Source: Eriocheir sinensis (lineage: Eukaryota > Arthropoda > Malacostraca > Decapoda > Varunidae). Taken from it: 64,000 nt of DNA. Each line of letters opens with the position of its first letter. Position 1 is the first letter of the stretch. A program made the position numbers and the translations under genes. The notes under the pieces were generated by a model. That model saw nothing but the letters and a program-made list of their open reading frames with translations. It ran no database searches and was not told where the DNA came from. Location: NCBI RefSeq assembly GCF_024679095.1, contig NC_066509.1, forward strand, positions 11,175,430 through 11,239,429. Reading direction: 5' to 3'. This document shows, piece after piece, positions 63,777-64,000 of this stretch.

Positions 63777-64000
63777 TGATATGGAGCCGCCGGTGTTGCC
63801 TTACCACTTACCCTTCTTCCGGGAAAGAGCTCACTTGACTGCTATGCCAGATTTCCAGTAATATACGAGAGTTTATTATTTATATTAATGAAGGAAAATA
63901 TGTTGATTTACGCCTTTGGAAAAAAAATATATATCGATGGATTTCCGCGTGTCATTTGCATCACCAAATACATCACGACTCCGTCACACTCTCGTCCTCG

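Overview
This window is eukaryotic, repeat-saturated, non-coding DNA. It is most likely from a decapod crustacean, and probably a brachyuran crab. Four observations point there: an extreme density of long (CT/GA)n and (CA/GT)n microsatellites; two tRNA-derived SINEs, one of which resembles elements I remember from crab sequences; traces of the arthropod TTAGG telomere motif; and one arthropod-style exon of a cell-adhesion Ig protein. The species call is an inference from pattern and memory, not from a search. I see no bacterial operon, CRISPR array, rRNA, intact tRNA, or coding-competent transposon.

The only gene segment I can defend is one internal coding exon at 33527-33664 on the + strand. 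It has a branch-point motif, polypyrimidine tract, AG acceptor and GTAAGT donor, and it is phase 1-1. It encodes 45 complete codons of the N-terminal half of a first Ig domain of the nephrin / Sticks-and-stones / Hibris family. These are the myoblast-fusion and slit-diaphragm adhesion receptors that bind Kirre/Roughest (Neph) proteins. No other exon is recognisable, so most of the window is probably two very large introns of this one gene.

Layout: 1-13 kb is mixed unique sequence with compound microsatellites and two degenerate minisatellites (4.6-4.9 kb and 6.2-6.4 kb). At 13.27-13.69 kb lies a minus-strand SINE whose 3' part is four copies of a 35-bp unit. From 16.6 to 19.5 kb is a 3-kb pyrimidine-rich domain built partly from 134-143-bp tandem duplications. 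From 20 to 33 kb are microsatellites, further pyrimidine/purine domains and a 126-128-bp triplication (30.8-31.2 kb). The exon is at 33.5 kb, only 56 bp beyond an (AT)n tract. From 36 to 48 kb there is an (ATT)n tract, alternating pyrimidine and purine domains and a 274-bp CT tract. A second tRNA-derived SINE, ending in (CA)n, is at 48.48-48.77 kb. From 50 to 60 kb are TTCC-rich sequence, a 239-bp CT tract, degenerate 80-117-bp tandems, and a 29-copy 32-bp minisatellite (58.06-58.99 kb). The last 4 kb is mostly unique sequence and ends in an E-box-rich stretch.

Most long open frames here are artefacts of stop-free simple repeats: Ser-Leu, Arg-Glu, Thr-His and Cys-Val polymers, and the 32-bp minisatellite 'proteins' of about 400 aa. 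By hand I estimate that perfect or near-perfect microsatellites cover about 5 kb, roughly 8% of the window. About 3 kb of that is CT/GA and 1.4 kb is CA/GT. I did not find a new biological system. The most interesting material is repeat biology: SINE-to-satellite transitions, recurrent tandem duplication with 80-145-bp periods, and microsatellite structure beside a splice site.
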